This document shows, piece after piece, positions 1 to 7,460 of a stretch of 46,341 bases of DNA (the stretch's first letter is position 1; every line of letters starts with the position of its first letter). Position numbers and translations under genes: made by a program. The notes under the pieces are model-generated. The model was not told the DNA's origin. It searched no databases and worked only from the letters and a program-made list of their open reading frames with translations. Source of the stretch: an uncultured Oscillospiraceae bacterium (GTDB taxonomy: Bacteria; Bacillota; Clostridia; Oscillospirales; Oscillospiraceae); NCBI GenBank assembly GCA_944385425.1, contig CALWXD010000035.1, positions 1 to 46,341 on the forward strand, in the 5' to 3' direction.

Positions 1-199
1 CCCCGGCGCTGTGCCAGTCCGGCTGGGCCAAAACCGCCACCCGGAAGCCCTGGTCCTCCAGCACCCGGGCGATGATGGCCGCGCCGAAGCTGGGGTGGTC
101 GATATAGGCGTCGGCGGTGACGAGGAGAAAGTCGTAGTACCACCAGTCCCGGCGGTGCATGTCCTCCCGGCTCACAGGCAGAAAATCCAGCGTATCCAT
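1..199 (-). CDS. ygiQ: YgiQ-family radical SAM protein, N-terminal fragment
   Basis: Only the first 66 codons are in the window; the rest lies beyond base 1. The protein begins MDTLDFLPVSREDMHRR and continues with an aspartate/histidine-rich stretch (TADAYIDHPSFGAAIIARVL) that matches the start of the UPF0313/YgiQ radical SAM family, which also carries an N-terminal extension before the SAM domain. The catalytic CxxxCxxC motif would lie outside the window. The ATG at 197-199 follows a GGGAG ribosome-binding site. The gene is divergent from the XRE gene at 508. The family is assigned from the conserved N-terminus only; the in-cell substrate is unknown. Confidence 0.8.
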   Translation of the reverse strand, partial: MDTLDFLPVSREDMHRRDWWYYDFLLVTADAYIDHPSFGAAIIARVLEDQGFRVAVLAQPDWHSAG

Positions 200-448
200 G
201 GCAGGTCTCCCTTCTTTTGGGTGCAGTGCGTTTTCCCTATCATACCGTCTTTTCGGGGAAAAAACAATCCCCCGGCGGGAGAGGCGCCGTCCCCGCCGGA
301 ACCCGCGGCAGGCCCTTCCGCCTCCCCGGTCTCCGGATACCCGCCGGCCGGGCGAATTTTGGCGGGACCTCCTGCAGCTGCCGGGCAGGAAAACCGCGGC
401 GGGCCTCTTTTTCCGCAATTCCGCCTCCGCTTTAATTGCAGTCTGATT

Positions 449-494
449 CGGACTATAATGTAGTAGTCCGTTTTGGAATATGGTAGCATATTCC
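449..494 (+). promoter_or_regulatory. Promoter and paired inverted repeats before the small XRE gene
   Basis: The 200-507 gap is GC-rich and featureless until its last 70 bases. A TATAAT -10 box (454-459) sits inside a perfect inverted repeat, CGGACTA (449-455) and TAGTCCG (464-470). A second perfect inverted repeat follows: GGAATATG (475-482), GTAG, CATATTCC (487-494). Overlap with the -10 box and position just before an XRE gene suggest autoregulatory operators. The second repeat could instead be an mRNA stem-loop near the ribosome-binding site. No good -35 box is visible. Confidence 0.6.
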
Positions 495-507
495 CAGAGG
501 TGATGGG

Positions 508-738
508 ATGGACTACGTAGACCGGCTGACCGCGCTGCGCGTGGATAACGATATCAGCCAGAGAGCCATTGCGGAAGTTTTGGGCTGCCAGCAGTCGGCA
601 ATCTCCAAATTTGAGACCAGGAAAACGAAATACAGCATTGAAGATTTGATGAAACTGTGCGAGTATTACCAAATTTCTGCGGACTATGTCCTGGGGCTGT
701 CAAGGGATATGCCCTATCCGAACGAGAGGGAGGGATAG
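508..738 (+). CDS. Small XRE-family helix-turn-helix regulator (76 aa)
   Basis: This is a stand-alone Cro/CI-type DNA-binding domain with no effector domain. The helix-turn-helix spans about residues 14-40 (SQRAIAEVLGCQQSAISKFE), followed by the usual helical tail ending in YYQISADYVLGLS. Length and tail are typical of one-domain XRE repressors in Clostridia. The ATG at 508 follows AGAGGTGATGGG. The gene sits 6 bases before mnmE and is probably cotranscribed with it, though no functional link is known. Two inverted repeats directly upstream suggest it represses itself. The target genes are unknown. Confidence 0.85.
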   Translation: MDYVDRLTALRVDNDISQRAIAEVLGCQQSAISKFETRKTKYSIEDLMKLCEYYQISADYVLGLSRDMPYPNEREG

Positions 739-744
739 ATTACC

Positions 745-2100
745 ATGGACACCATTGCCGCCATCTCCACGGCCCGGGCCGTCTCGGCCATCGGTATTCT
801 GCGCCTGTCGGGCCCCCGGGCCCTGCCCATCGCCGAGGCGGTGTTCCGCCCGGCCGACGGCAGGCCCCTCTCCGCCCACCCCCGGCGGACCATGGTCTAC
901 GGCACGCTCCTGGACGGGCAGGGCGCGCCCATTGACCAGATTCTGGCCGTGGCTTTTGACGCCGGGGCCAGCTACACCGGGGAGGAGAGCGCGGAGTTCC
1001 ACTGCCACGGCTCCCCGGTGGTGCTCCAGGAGGGGCTCCGGTCCCTCTTTGCCGCCGGGGCCCGGCAGGCCGCAGGGGGCGAGTTCACCAAGCGGGCCTT
1101 TTTGAACGGCCGCATGGATCTCACCGAGGCGGAGGCGGTCATCGACCTCATCGAGGCGGAGACCGCCGACGCGGCCCGCAACGCCGTGGGCCAGCTCTCG
1201 GGCCTCCTCCGGCGGGAGATCGAGGGGGTCTACGACGGCCTTATGGCCGTGGCCAGCCGGTTTTACGCGGTGGTGGACTACCCGGACGAGGACATCGAGG
1301 ACCTGGAGGCCGCGGACCTGGAGGGGACGCTGGGGAAGGCGGAGGGACGCCTTGCCGCCCTGCTCGCGTCCTTTGACCGGGGCCGGGTGCTGAAAAGCGG
1401 CGTGCCCACCGCCATCGTGGGCCGGCCCAACGTGGGCAAAAGCTCCCTCCTCAACGCCCTGGTGGGCTACGAGCGGGCCATTGTCACCGACATCCCCGGC
1501 ACCACACGGGACACGGTGGAGGAGAAGGTCCTCTGCGGCGGTGTGCTGCTGCGGCTCACGGACACCGCGGGCCTGCGGGAGACGGCGGACACGGTGGAGC
1601 GGATCGGCGTGGAGCGCAGCCGCCGGGCCGCGGAGAGGGCGCAGCTGTGCCTCATCGTGCTGGACGGCAGCGCCCCCCTCACGGCGGAGGACCAGGCGGC
1701 CCTGGCCCTGGCCGGCAGCGCCCAAAAGGCCCTGGTCGTTGTCAACAAGGCCGACCTGCCCCAGAAATGGGACGCCGCCGGCCTGCCCCTCCCCGCCGTG
1801 GCCGTCAGCGCCAAAACCGGGGCGGGCCTGGGGGACCTGGAGCGGGCGGTGGCATCCCTCTTCCCCGCCGGGGAGGCCCCCCGGGGCCAGTTCCTCACCA
1901 ACCCCCGGCAGGCGGCGGCGGTGGAGCGGGCCCTCTCCGCCGTCCGGGGGGCCCGGGCGGCCCTGGAGGGGGGCTTGACGCCCGACGCGGTGCTCACCGA
2001 CGCGGAGGCGGCCCTCTCCGCCCTGGGGGAGCTCACCGGCAAGACCGCCCGGGAGGACCTGGTGGCCCAGATCTTCTCCCGGTTCTGCGTGGGGAAATAG
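745..2100 (+). CDS. mnmE: tRNA uridine-5-carboxymethylaminomethyl modification GTPase MnmE
   Basis: MnmE works with MnmG to install the carboxymethylaminomethyl group on U34 of certain tRNAs. The 451-aa protein has the full family layout. An N-terminal tetrahydrofolate-binding domain starts DTIAAISTARAVSAIGILRLSG and is followed by a helical domain. The inserted Ras-like GTPase domain has G1 GRPNVGKS (residues 226-233), a TTRD switch, DTAGLRET and NKAD. The C-terminus is FCVGK, matching the family FC(I/V)GK end with its catalytic cysteine. It is a normal-length housekeeping gene with very high GC at third positions. A GGGAGGGA ribosome-binding site overlaps the end of the XRE gene. Confidence 0.97.
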   Translation: MDTIAAISTARAVSAIGILRLSGPRALPIAEAVFRPADGRPLSAHPRRTMVYGTLLDGQGAPIDQILAVAFDAGASYTGEESAEFHCHGSPVVLQEGLRSLFAAGARQAAGGEFTKRAFLNGRMDLTEAEAVIDLIEAETADAARNAVGQLSGLLRREIEGVYDGLMAVASRFYAVVDYPDEDIEDLEAADLEGTLGKAEGRLAALLASFDRGRVLKSGVPTAIVGRPNVGKSSLLNALVGYERAIVTDIPGTTRDTVEEKVLCGGVLLRLTDTAGLRETADTVERIGVERSRRAAERAQLCLIVLDGSAPLTAEDQAALALAGSAQKALVVVNKADLPQKWDAAGLPLPAVAVSAKTGAGLGDLERAVASLFPAGEAPRGQFLTNPRQAAAVERALSAVRGARAALEGGLTPDAVLTDAEAALSALGELTGKTAREDLVAQIFSRFCVGK

Positions 2101-2128
2101 CCGCTCCCCGGAAGCCATTTTCCCCACA

Positions 2129-2169
2129 GCGCCGCCGGCAGGCCCGTCCCGCCGGCGGCGCCGCCTTTT
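2129..2169 (+). terminator. Probable terminator after mnmE
   Basis: Perfect 11-bp inverted arms (2129-2139 and 2151-2161) with an 11-nt loop are followed by CGCCTTTT. A second, weaker hairpin ending in a T tract lies at about 2178-2203. Together they separate mnmE from the AT-richer start of the hydantoin operon. Confidence 0.6.
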
Positions 2170-2434
2170 CCGGCGGGGCAGGGGAGGCCGCCCCTCCTTT
2201 TTTCCTTTCGGCATGCCGGAGCGGAAAGGAGCGGTGCCGCCGGCTGATGAAGCATGGTCCAACAGGATGGAAAAATAATTTCGATCACCCTGCAGCGGGG
2301 CGTCGGAAAGACCTTCCCCCGCTCCGCGCTAACGTTCCCTGGGGCGGAGGGGGCAGGCGGAAAGACGTGATGCGCATGGCGCAAAAATGATAAATGGTGT
2401 ACATGTATATACGTATATTCCTGCAAAAATAACC

Positions 2435-2463
2435 TTGACAATCGAAAAGAAATATATTAAAAT
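2435..2463 (+). promoter_or_regulatory. Sigma-70-type promoter of the hydantoin/ABC operon
   Basis: A perfect TTGACA (2435-2440) is separated by 17 bp from TAAAAT (2458-2463). It lies in a locally AT-rich stretch, just after a 12-bp palindrome ATATACGTATAT (2407-2418). The predicted 5' untranslated region is about 190 nt and carries the inverted repeats at 2592-2650. No other promoter this good is visible before the terminator at 13281. Confidence 0.7.
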
Positions 2464-2591
2464 AACAAAAAAACAGGAGAGGATACGGCGAATTTCAGCT
2501 CTTATGACAAGGGATCGGGTGGAACATGGTGCTTGAGGGCTGAATATTATTGATTTTACTTTAGGAAGGAGGCGTGTTGTTCTGCTTGCAC

Positions 2592-2650
2592 ATTACTCAT
2601 CAATGAAAAGTGATGAGTAATAAGAAAAGATTGCTACTCATTATTGATGA
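2592..2650 (+). promoter_or_regulatory. Putative operator: inverted repeats before the transporter genes
   Basis: A perfect 11-bp inverted repeat, ATTACTCATCA (2592-2602) and TGATGAGTAAT (2611-2621), is followed by ATTGATGA (2643-2650). TCATCAAT (2597-2604) and ATTGATGA form the same half-site pair seen before the hydantoinase gene at 5980-6007. The shared ACTCATCAAT and ATTGATGAAAGG blocks suggest binding by the winged-helix/FCD regulator encoded at 5183. An RNA stem-loop is the alternative. Confidence 0.6.
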
Positions 2651-2663
2651 AAGGTGGAGGAAA

Positions 2664-3551
2664 ATGAAAAAATTATTGTCACTGTTTTTAGCCATGCTGA
2701 TGCTCTTCTCGGTGGTTGCCTGCTCTGACAGCAACGCCGGCGGCGAGGACGCCAACAGCAACGCCAATTCCAACGCGGACAACGCCGGCAACACCGATAA
2801 CGGCGCGGCGGATGACGGCGAGGAGGCCCTGCCCATGGAGGGCATGCATCTGAAGATGGCCGGCTACGCGGGGTTCTGGCCCTTCCGTTATAAGGAGACG
2901 GACGGCACGGTCAAGGGGATTGATATTGACTTCTACAATGAGTTCGCCAAGCGTCTGGGCTTTACCTGGGAGTTTGTGGACGTGCCCTTCGCGGAGATGA
3001 TCGCCGGCGTCAGCACGGGCCTGTATGATATGGCCGCTTCCATGAGCTACTCCCCCGACCGCGAGGAGGAAGTGGACTTCAGCTATCACCCCTACTACAT
3101 CCCCCGGATTGGCGCGCTGCAGCAGAAGGGCGCCGGCATTGTGGACATCGAGAGCATGACCGGGAAAAGCGTCTGCGTGGCCCTGGGCAGCACGACGATG
3201 ATCGACTGGGTGGAGGAGAACGTGGACTACGGCAACTTCGAGCTGCTGGAGGGCGCCGCCACCTACACCTCCGTGATCTCCGGCTACAACGACTGCTACA
3301 TCAGCGACTCCGTGGAGCTCAGCAAGGTCGCGGAAGAGAATGACCTGGAGTGCGTCGTGCTCCCCGAGGACGAGACCATTGAGATTTGTGAGCCCTACAG
3401 CTTCGTGTTCCAGAACAACTATGAGTACAGAGACCTTTTCGATCAGACCCTGGTCGAGATGTACGAGGATGGGACCCTGGACGCCATCGTGGCCTCCTGG
3501 ATTGGGGAAGGCTATGAGATGCAGGCCGAGCAGTTTGTCCCGCAGTTTTAA
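2664..3551 (+). CDS. Amino-acid-type ABC transporter substrate-binding lipoprotein
   Basis: This is the extracellular ligand-binding subunit of the ABC importer encoded by the next two genes. The 295-aa protein has a lipoprotein signal peptide with lipobox VVAC (Cys20). A low-complexity Asn/Asp/Ala/Gly linker (to about residue 55) probably spans the wall. A type-3 periplasmic binding domain (SBP_bac_3) follows, with GIDIDFYNEFAKRLG and the ligand-contact segment SYSPDREEEVDFS. The start at 2664 follows GGTGGAGG; an in-frame start at 2610 would lie inside the inverted repeat and is rejected. Operon context suggests a hydantoin, ureide or N-carbamoyl amino acid ligand rather than an ordinary amino acid, but this is inference. 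Confidence 0.9.
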   Translation: MKKLLSLFLAMLMLFSVVACSDSNAGGEDANSNANSNADNAGNTDNGAADDGEEALPMEGMHLKMAGYAGFWPFRYKETDGTVKGIDIDFYNEFAKRLGFTWEFVDVPFAEMIAGVSTGLYDMAASMSYSPDREEEVDFSYHPYYIPRIGALQQKGAGIVDIESMTGKSVCVALGSTTMIDWVEENVDYGNFELLEGAATYTSVISGYNDCYISDSVELSKVAEENDLECVVLPEDETIEICEPYSFVFQNNYEYRDLFDQTLVEMYEDGTLDAIVASWIGEGYEMQAEQFVPQF

Positions 3552-3576
3552 GTTCTAACATTTTGTTTTGATACGG

Positions 3577-3665
3577 TCTGGCAGGATAGTACAGATAGAA
3601 TAGAGCTGGTACTATCCTGCCAGATCTGCGTTATGCGGGGCGGCGGGTCGGCGCGCCGCCTGCCC
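3577..3665 (+). other. Two intercistronic stem-loops after the binding-protein gene
   Basis: A perfect 16-bp inverted repeat (3577-3592 and 3609-3624, 16-nt loop) is followed by a GC-rich hairpin at about 3637-3665. Neither has a T tract. Hairpins at this place commonly protect the upstream message, so that binding protein is made in excess over the membrane subunits. That role is inferred here. Confidence 0.65.
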
Positions 3666-3709
3666 CAAGAGCAAATTTGGATTCTACGGGCAATGGAGGA
3701 ATGAGCAGC

Positions 3710-4372
3710 ATGAGATTTGACAAATTAGCACCCTATTCCCCGATGTTTTTAGATGCGATTGGCACAACCATTCAATATACGGTAATCTCCCTGGTGCTGG
3801 GCGTGATTCTGGGGCTTCTGATCGGAATTGTGAAGCTCTCCAACGGCCCGGTGGCAAAGGTGCTGAAACCGCTTACCGTGGCGTTTACGGCCATTTTCCG
3901 CGGCGTGCCGCTGATGGTGCTGCTGTTTTTGGTCTACTACGCCACGCCGCAGGTGACGGGGATTGAGCTGAACACCTTTGGCGCGGGCATCGCGGTCTTC
4001 GGCTTGAACACCGCCGCCATGACCTCTGAAGTGTTCCGCGCCGGGATCTACAGCGTGCCCAAGGGGCAGACGGAGGCGGCCCTGGCCCTGGGGGTCCCCA
4101 AGAAGATGGCCATGATGGACATCATTGTCCCCCAGGCGCTGCGGAGCATCCTGCCCGCCATCGTGAACGAGGGCATTTCCCTGCTGAAGACGACGTCTTT
4201 GATCTCGGTCCTGGGCGTTGCGGACGTGATGCGGACGGCCCAGCTGGTGATGAGCCAGACCTATACGGCGTTTGAACCCTTTATTGTCTCCGCGGTGATC
4301 TATTTTATCATGGTCTACGTCCTCACATTCTTCTCGAACTATCTGGAAAGGAGACTGCGTAAAGGTGATTGA
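3710..4372 (+). CDS. Amino-acid-type ABC transporter permease (HisM/GlnP type)
   Basis: This is the membrane subunit of the importer. The 220-aa protein has about five transmembrane helices. The family EAA loop lies between helices at about residues 125-160, with the ATPase-contact pattern EVFRAGIYSVPKGQTEAALALG. The ATG at 3710 is chosen because GGAGGA (3695-3700) lies 9 nt upstream; the in-frame ATG at 3701 abuts that site. The gene overlaps the ATPase gene by 8 nt, so translation is coupled. A homodimer is expected, as no second permease is present. Confidence 0.92.
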   Translation: MRFDKLAPYSPMFLDAIGTTIQYTVISLVLGVILGLLIGIVKLSNGPVAKVLKPLTVAFTAIFRGVPLMVLLFLVYYATPQVTGIELNTFGAGIAVFGLNTAAMTSEVFRAGIYSVPKGQTEAALALGVPKKMAMMDIIVPQALRSILPAIVNEGISLLKTTSLISVLGVADVMRTAQLVMSQTYTAFEPFIVSAVIYFIMVYVLTFFSNYLERRLRKGD

Positions 4373-5087
4373 GGTTAGAGATTTACATAAGTCGTTCGGC
4401 AGCTTGCAGGTATTGAACGGAATATCCTTTACCATTGAAAAATCCGACGCGGTGGCCATCATCGGCCCCTCCGGCGGCGGGAAATCCACGTTGCTCAGAT
4501 GCATCAATATGATCGAGACCCCCACCTCCGGGAAGGTGCTGATCGACGGGGTGGATATGACCGATAAGAAGACAAATATCTTGCAAATGCGGCAGAGATG
4601 CGGTATGGTATTCCAAGATTTTAATCTTTTTCCCAATATGTCGGTGCGGGAAAATTTGATTTACGCCCCCACAAAAACGAAGGGCGAATCCCGCGCCGAG
4701 GCGGAGGAACGGGCGAAGATGCTGCTGGATAAGGTGGGGCTTTTGTCGAAATACGACGAGTACCCCAAGAAGCTGTCCGGCGGGCAGAAGCAGCGCGTGG
4801 CCATTGCCCGGGCGCTGATGATGAACCCGGAGTATATGTTGTTTGACGAGCCTACGTCCGCCCTGGACCCGGAGATGATCAAGGAAGTTTTGGGCGTCAT
4901 CCGGGATCTGGCCAAAGAGGGCATGACCATGGCCATCGTCACCCATGAGATGAATTTCTGCCGGGATGTGTCCAACAAGGTGCTGTTCCTGGACCAGGGC
5001 GTGGTGGCGGAGTATTCGGCCACGGAGGAATTCTACGCCTGCCCGAAGACGGAGCGCGCGCGCCAGTTCCTGCAGAAAGTCATGTAG
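4365..5087 (+). CDS. Amino-acid-type ABC transporter ATP-binding protein (GlnQ type)
   Basis: This is the ATPase that drives the importer. The 240-aa protein is a single ABC domain with Walker A GPSGGGKST (about residues 35-43), Q-loop FQDFNLF, signature LSGGQKQR, Walker B MLFDEPTSALDPE and the switch histidine in IVTHEMNF. It starts at GTG 4365, inside the permease gene, and a GGAAAGGAGA site lies upstream. Sequence type is that of polar amino acid transporters. The regulator gene follows about 95 nt later in the same direction, so the transporter is expressed together with its controller and the hydantoin enzymes. Confidence 0.95.
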   Translation: MIEVRDLHKSFGSLQVLNGISFTIEKSDAVAIIGPSGGGKSTLLRCINMIETPTSGKVLIDGVDMTDKKTNILQMRQRCGMVFQDFNLFPNMSVRENLIYAPTKTKGESRAEAEERAKMLLDKVGLLSKYDEYPKKLSGGQKQRVAIARALMMNPEYMLFDEPTSALDPEMIKEVLGVIRDLAKEGMTMAIVTHEMNFCRDVSNKVLFLDQGVVAEYSATEEFYACPKTERARQFLQKVM

Positions 5088-5182
5088 CGGCCCGGAAGGG
5101 CGTTCTTGAAAAACGGCGCGGGGCATCCCGGCGGAAAAGCGGGGGCGCAGGCGCAATCCATAAGAGCTTGGTGGGAGAAGGC

Positions 5183-5956
5183 ATGTCATATAATGAAAAT
5201 TTTATGTTCGCCATTGAAAACAAGGAGCATATTGCCACGCTGCACGACCGGCAGGAGTGGTACCGCTATATGATGATGTCGTTTCTGTCCGAGTCCGAGG
5301 AGCCGCAGGGCGCCTGGGCCATCCAGGAGAAGTTCATCCGCCTGGGGTATAACCCCAGCGCGGCCACCATCGGCCGCTACCTAAAAGAGCTGGACGTCTT
5401 GGGGTTTACTGTCCGGGCCAGCAATAAGGGCCGGGTTTTGACCGCGTCCGGGAAAAACGCGCTGGAGGAGTACAACAGGAAGCTGCATAGCGAGCGGCTC
5501 CATCTGAATGTCAAAAAGGAATATGAGGTCTATAACCGCGAAAAGCTGATTGAAATCTACATTGTGCGCAAGGCGATAGAGACCGAGGCGGTCCGCCTGT
5601 GCGCGAGAAATAGGAGCGAGGAGCTTCTGCAGCGGCTGGGCGAGACGGTTTTTGACTACCGGGAGGCGGCCAGCCACAGGGAGGACTTCTTGGAGCCGTC
5701 GCTGCAGTTTCATGTGCTGATCGGCGACGGCAGCGGCAACGGGGTTTTGAGCGCTATTTTGCGGCTACTCATCAGCGACCAGAAAGAGGTCGAGCGCCAG
5801 ATGGAGCGGCTGGAGACGAGAAACTTTGGCCTGCTCTATGTGGAAGACCATTGCGACATCTACCAGAGCATTAAGCAGCGCGATGAGGAGTCGGCGGTAC
5901 GGCTGCTGAACGAGCACTTCGGGCGGATGCTGGAGGATCTCAAGGCCAAAAAATAG
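5183..5956 (+). CDS. Winged-helix/FCD-domain transcriptional regulator
   Basis: This 257-aa protein is probably the ligand-sensing regulator of the operon. Residues about 40-95 form a winged helix (IQEKFIRLGYNPSAATIGRY, then GRVLTASG in the wing). That pattern resembles the HTH domain of NrpR and the RNase-R-type winged helix more than a standard GntR domain. Residues about 115-255 are an all-helical FCD (FadR C-terminal) domain, with EIYIVRKAIETEAVRL and the metal-ligand-like FHVLIGDGSGN region. The ATG at 5183 follows GGGAG. The gene lies between transporter and hydantoinase, and matching inverted half-sites flank both blocks. A role as hydantoin-responsive regulator is inferred. Confidence 0.8.
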   Translation: MSYNENFMFAIENKEHIATLHDRQEWYRYMMMSFLSESEEPQGAWAIQEKFIRLGYNPSAATIGRYLKELDVLGFTVRASNKGRVLTASGKNALEEYNRKLHSERLHLNVKKEYEVYNREKLIEIYIVRKAIETEAVRLCARNRSEELLQRLGETVFDYREAASHREDFLEPSLQFHVLIGDGSGNGVLSAILRLLISDQKEVERQMERLETRNFGLLYVEDHCDIYQSIKQRDEESAVRLLNEHFGRMLEDLKAKK

Positions 5957-5977
5957 CAGGCCGTACTGCCTACCACA

Positions 5978-6007
5978 ACTCATCAATTGTGAGTGATAAA
6001 TTGATGA
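5978..6007 (+). promoter_or_regulatory. Putative operator before the hydantoinase gene
   Basis: TCATCAAT (5980-5987) and ATTGATGA (6000-6007) form a perfect 8-bp inverted repeat with a 12-nt spacer. ACTCA (5978-5982) and TGAGT (5990-5994) add a nested symmetry. ACTCATCAAT is identical to 2595-2604 before the transporter genes, and both sites run straight into GAAAGG-type ribosome-binding sites. Binding here could block internal transcription or translation of the enzyme genes. Confidence 0.6.
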
Positions 6008-6022
6008 AAGGGAGGATCCATA

Positions 6023-7423
6023 ATGCGCACGATTGTGAAAAACGGCAATGTTATCACCTCTAACGATGAATTTCGTGGCGATATTCTCATTGAAAACGGC
6101 AAGATTACGGGCATCGGCTCCTTTGTCCCCGGGGAGGGGGACCAGGTAATCGACGCGGCGGGGCGGTATGTCTTCCCCGGCGGTGTGGACCAGCATACGC
6201 ATTTTTCCGCCCTGTGCAACTCCGGCGACAAGGACACCGCCGGCTATGAAAGCACCGACGCGGTTATCGTGGGCGGCACGACCACCATTGTGGATTACGC
6301 GCCCCAGGACCCCGGAAAGGGGCTGCTGGACAGCATCGACTACCGCATCAACGTCCGGGCGAAGGGGAAGACCTGCGTAGACTACACCCTCCACGCCATG
6401 ATTACCGACATCATGGACTGCATTTTTGAAGAGGTGAAGGATTTGCCGAAAAACGGCATCTCCTCCATCAAGTGCTTTATGGCCTATAAAGATTCGCCCC
6501 TGCATGTGGACGACGGCACCTTGTACAAAATCCTCCGCAACAGCCGGGACGTGGGCGTCACCGTGTTTGTCCACGGGGAAAACGGCGAACTGATCGACCG
6601 TTTCCAGCGCGACTGCGTAAAGGCCGGCCACATTGAGCCGAAGTACCACGCCGTTTCGCGGCCGCCCTTTGTGGAGGGGGAGGGGACTGCCCGCGCGATT
6701 TACCTGGCCAACAAAGCGGGGACGCCGCTCTATGTGGCCCATGTCACCTGCCAGGACGCCATTGACGAGATTGTCAAGGCCCGCGGGCGGAACCAGCGCG
6801 TGATGGGCGAGACCTGCACGCACTACTTGACGGTGACGAAAAAGGCGCTGGAAAACGAGGACTTTTTGGAGGCCTCCAAATATGTGTGCTCCCCGGCCCT
6901 GCGGGACGAGGCGGAGCTGGAGAACCTCTGGAACGCGCTGAATGACGGCACCCTCAATGCCATTGTCTCCGACCACTGCGGCATCGACCTTGAGATGAAG
7001 AAGCAGGGCCTGGAGAGCTTTACCTTGATCCCCAACGGGTCCCCGGGCGCCGGCGACCGGATCCATGTGATCTGGGCAAAGGGCGTGATGACCGGGAAAA
7101 TCACCAAGCAGAAGTTTGTCCAGCTGATCGCCACAAACCCCGCGAAAATTAACGGCATTTATCCCCAAAAGGGCGACATCGTCATTGGCGCGGACGCGGA
7201 CCTGGTCATTTTCGACCCCGATTACCGCGGCGAGATCCGCTGGGCGGACTGCCCCAACGGCGTGGATTACAACGTCTACGAGGGCGAGCCCCTGCTCGGC
7301 CGGGTGGACACCGTGCTCCTTAGGGGGGAGGTCGTCGTTGAAAACGCCAAGTTTGTGGGCCAGTACGGCCAGGGGCGGTTCATCCCCGCCAAGCCGTACG
7401 CGGCGGCGTATGTTGGGCTTTAA
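6023..7423 (+). CDS. D-hydantoinase / dihydropyrimidinase
   Basis: This binuclear metal amidohydrolase opens a cyclic ureide (a 5-substituted hydantoin or dihydropyrimidine) to an N-carbamoyl amino acid. The 466-aa protein has the canonical ligand set: His58-x-His60 (DQHTHF), carboxylated Lys150 and the substrate Tyr155 (IKCFMAYKDS), a histidine in VFVHGENGE, another in YVAHVTCQDA, and the aspartate in IVSDHCGID. Numbering and length match Bacillus-type D-hydantoinases. The ATG at 6023 follows GGGAGG. The carbamoylase and racemase downstream support a hydantoin pathway; reductive pyrimidine breakdown is the main alternative. Confidence 0.93.
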   Translation: MRTIVKNGNVITSNDEFRGDILIENGKITGIGSFVPGEGDQVIDAAGRYVFPGGVDQHTHFSALCNSGDKDTAGYESTDAVIVGGTTTIVDYAPQDPGKGLLDSIDYRINVRAKGKTCVDYTLHAMITDIMDCIFEEVKDLPKNGISSIKCFMAYKDSPLHVDDGTLYKILRNSRDVGVTVFVHGENGELIDRFQRDCVKAGHIEPKYHAVSRPPFVEGEGTARAIYLANKAGTPLYVAHVTCQDAIDEIVKARGRNQRVMGETCTHYLTVTKKALENEDFLEASKYVCSPALRDEAELENLWNALNDGTLNAIVSDHCGIDLEMKKQGLESFTLIPNGSPGAGDRIHVIWAKGVMTGKITKQKFVQLIATNPAKINGIYPQKGDIVIGADADLVIFDPDYRGEIRWADCPNGVDYNVYEGEPLLGRVDTVLLRGEVVVENAKFVGQYGQGRFIPAKPYAAAYVGL

Positions 7424-7460
7424 CCATTGCCTTGCTGCATAGGGAAAGGGAGGTTGCGCA

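Noticed and set aside
700..2262. Long minus-strand frame (520 aa) opposite mnmE
   Set aside because: It is a mirror of a high-GC gene: Gly/Arg/His/Pro-rich with no domain, while mnmE on the other strand is complete. The same holds for long frames opposite uvrA (25694-28513), metG (33301-35532), gpmI (37881-39614), recR-rpe (14182-15660) and pgk (40994-42217).
2610..2663. Extended start of the substrate-binding protein at 2610
   Set aside because: The extra 18 residues precede a standard lipoprotein signal peptide and the start lies in the inverted repeat; ATG 2664 has a good ribosome-binding site.
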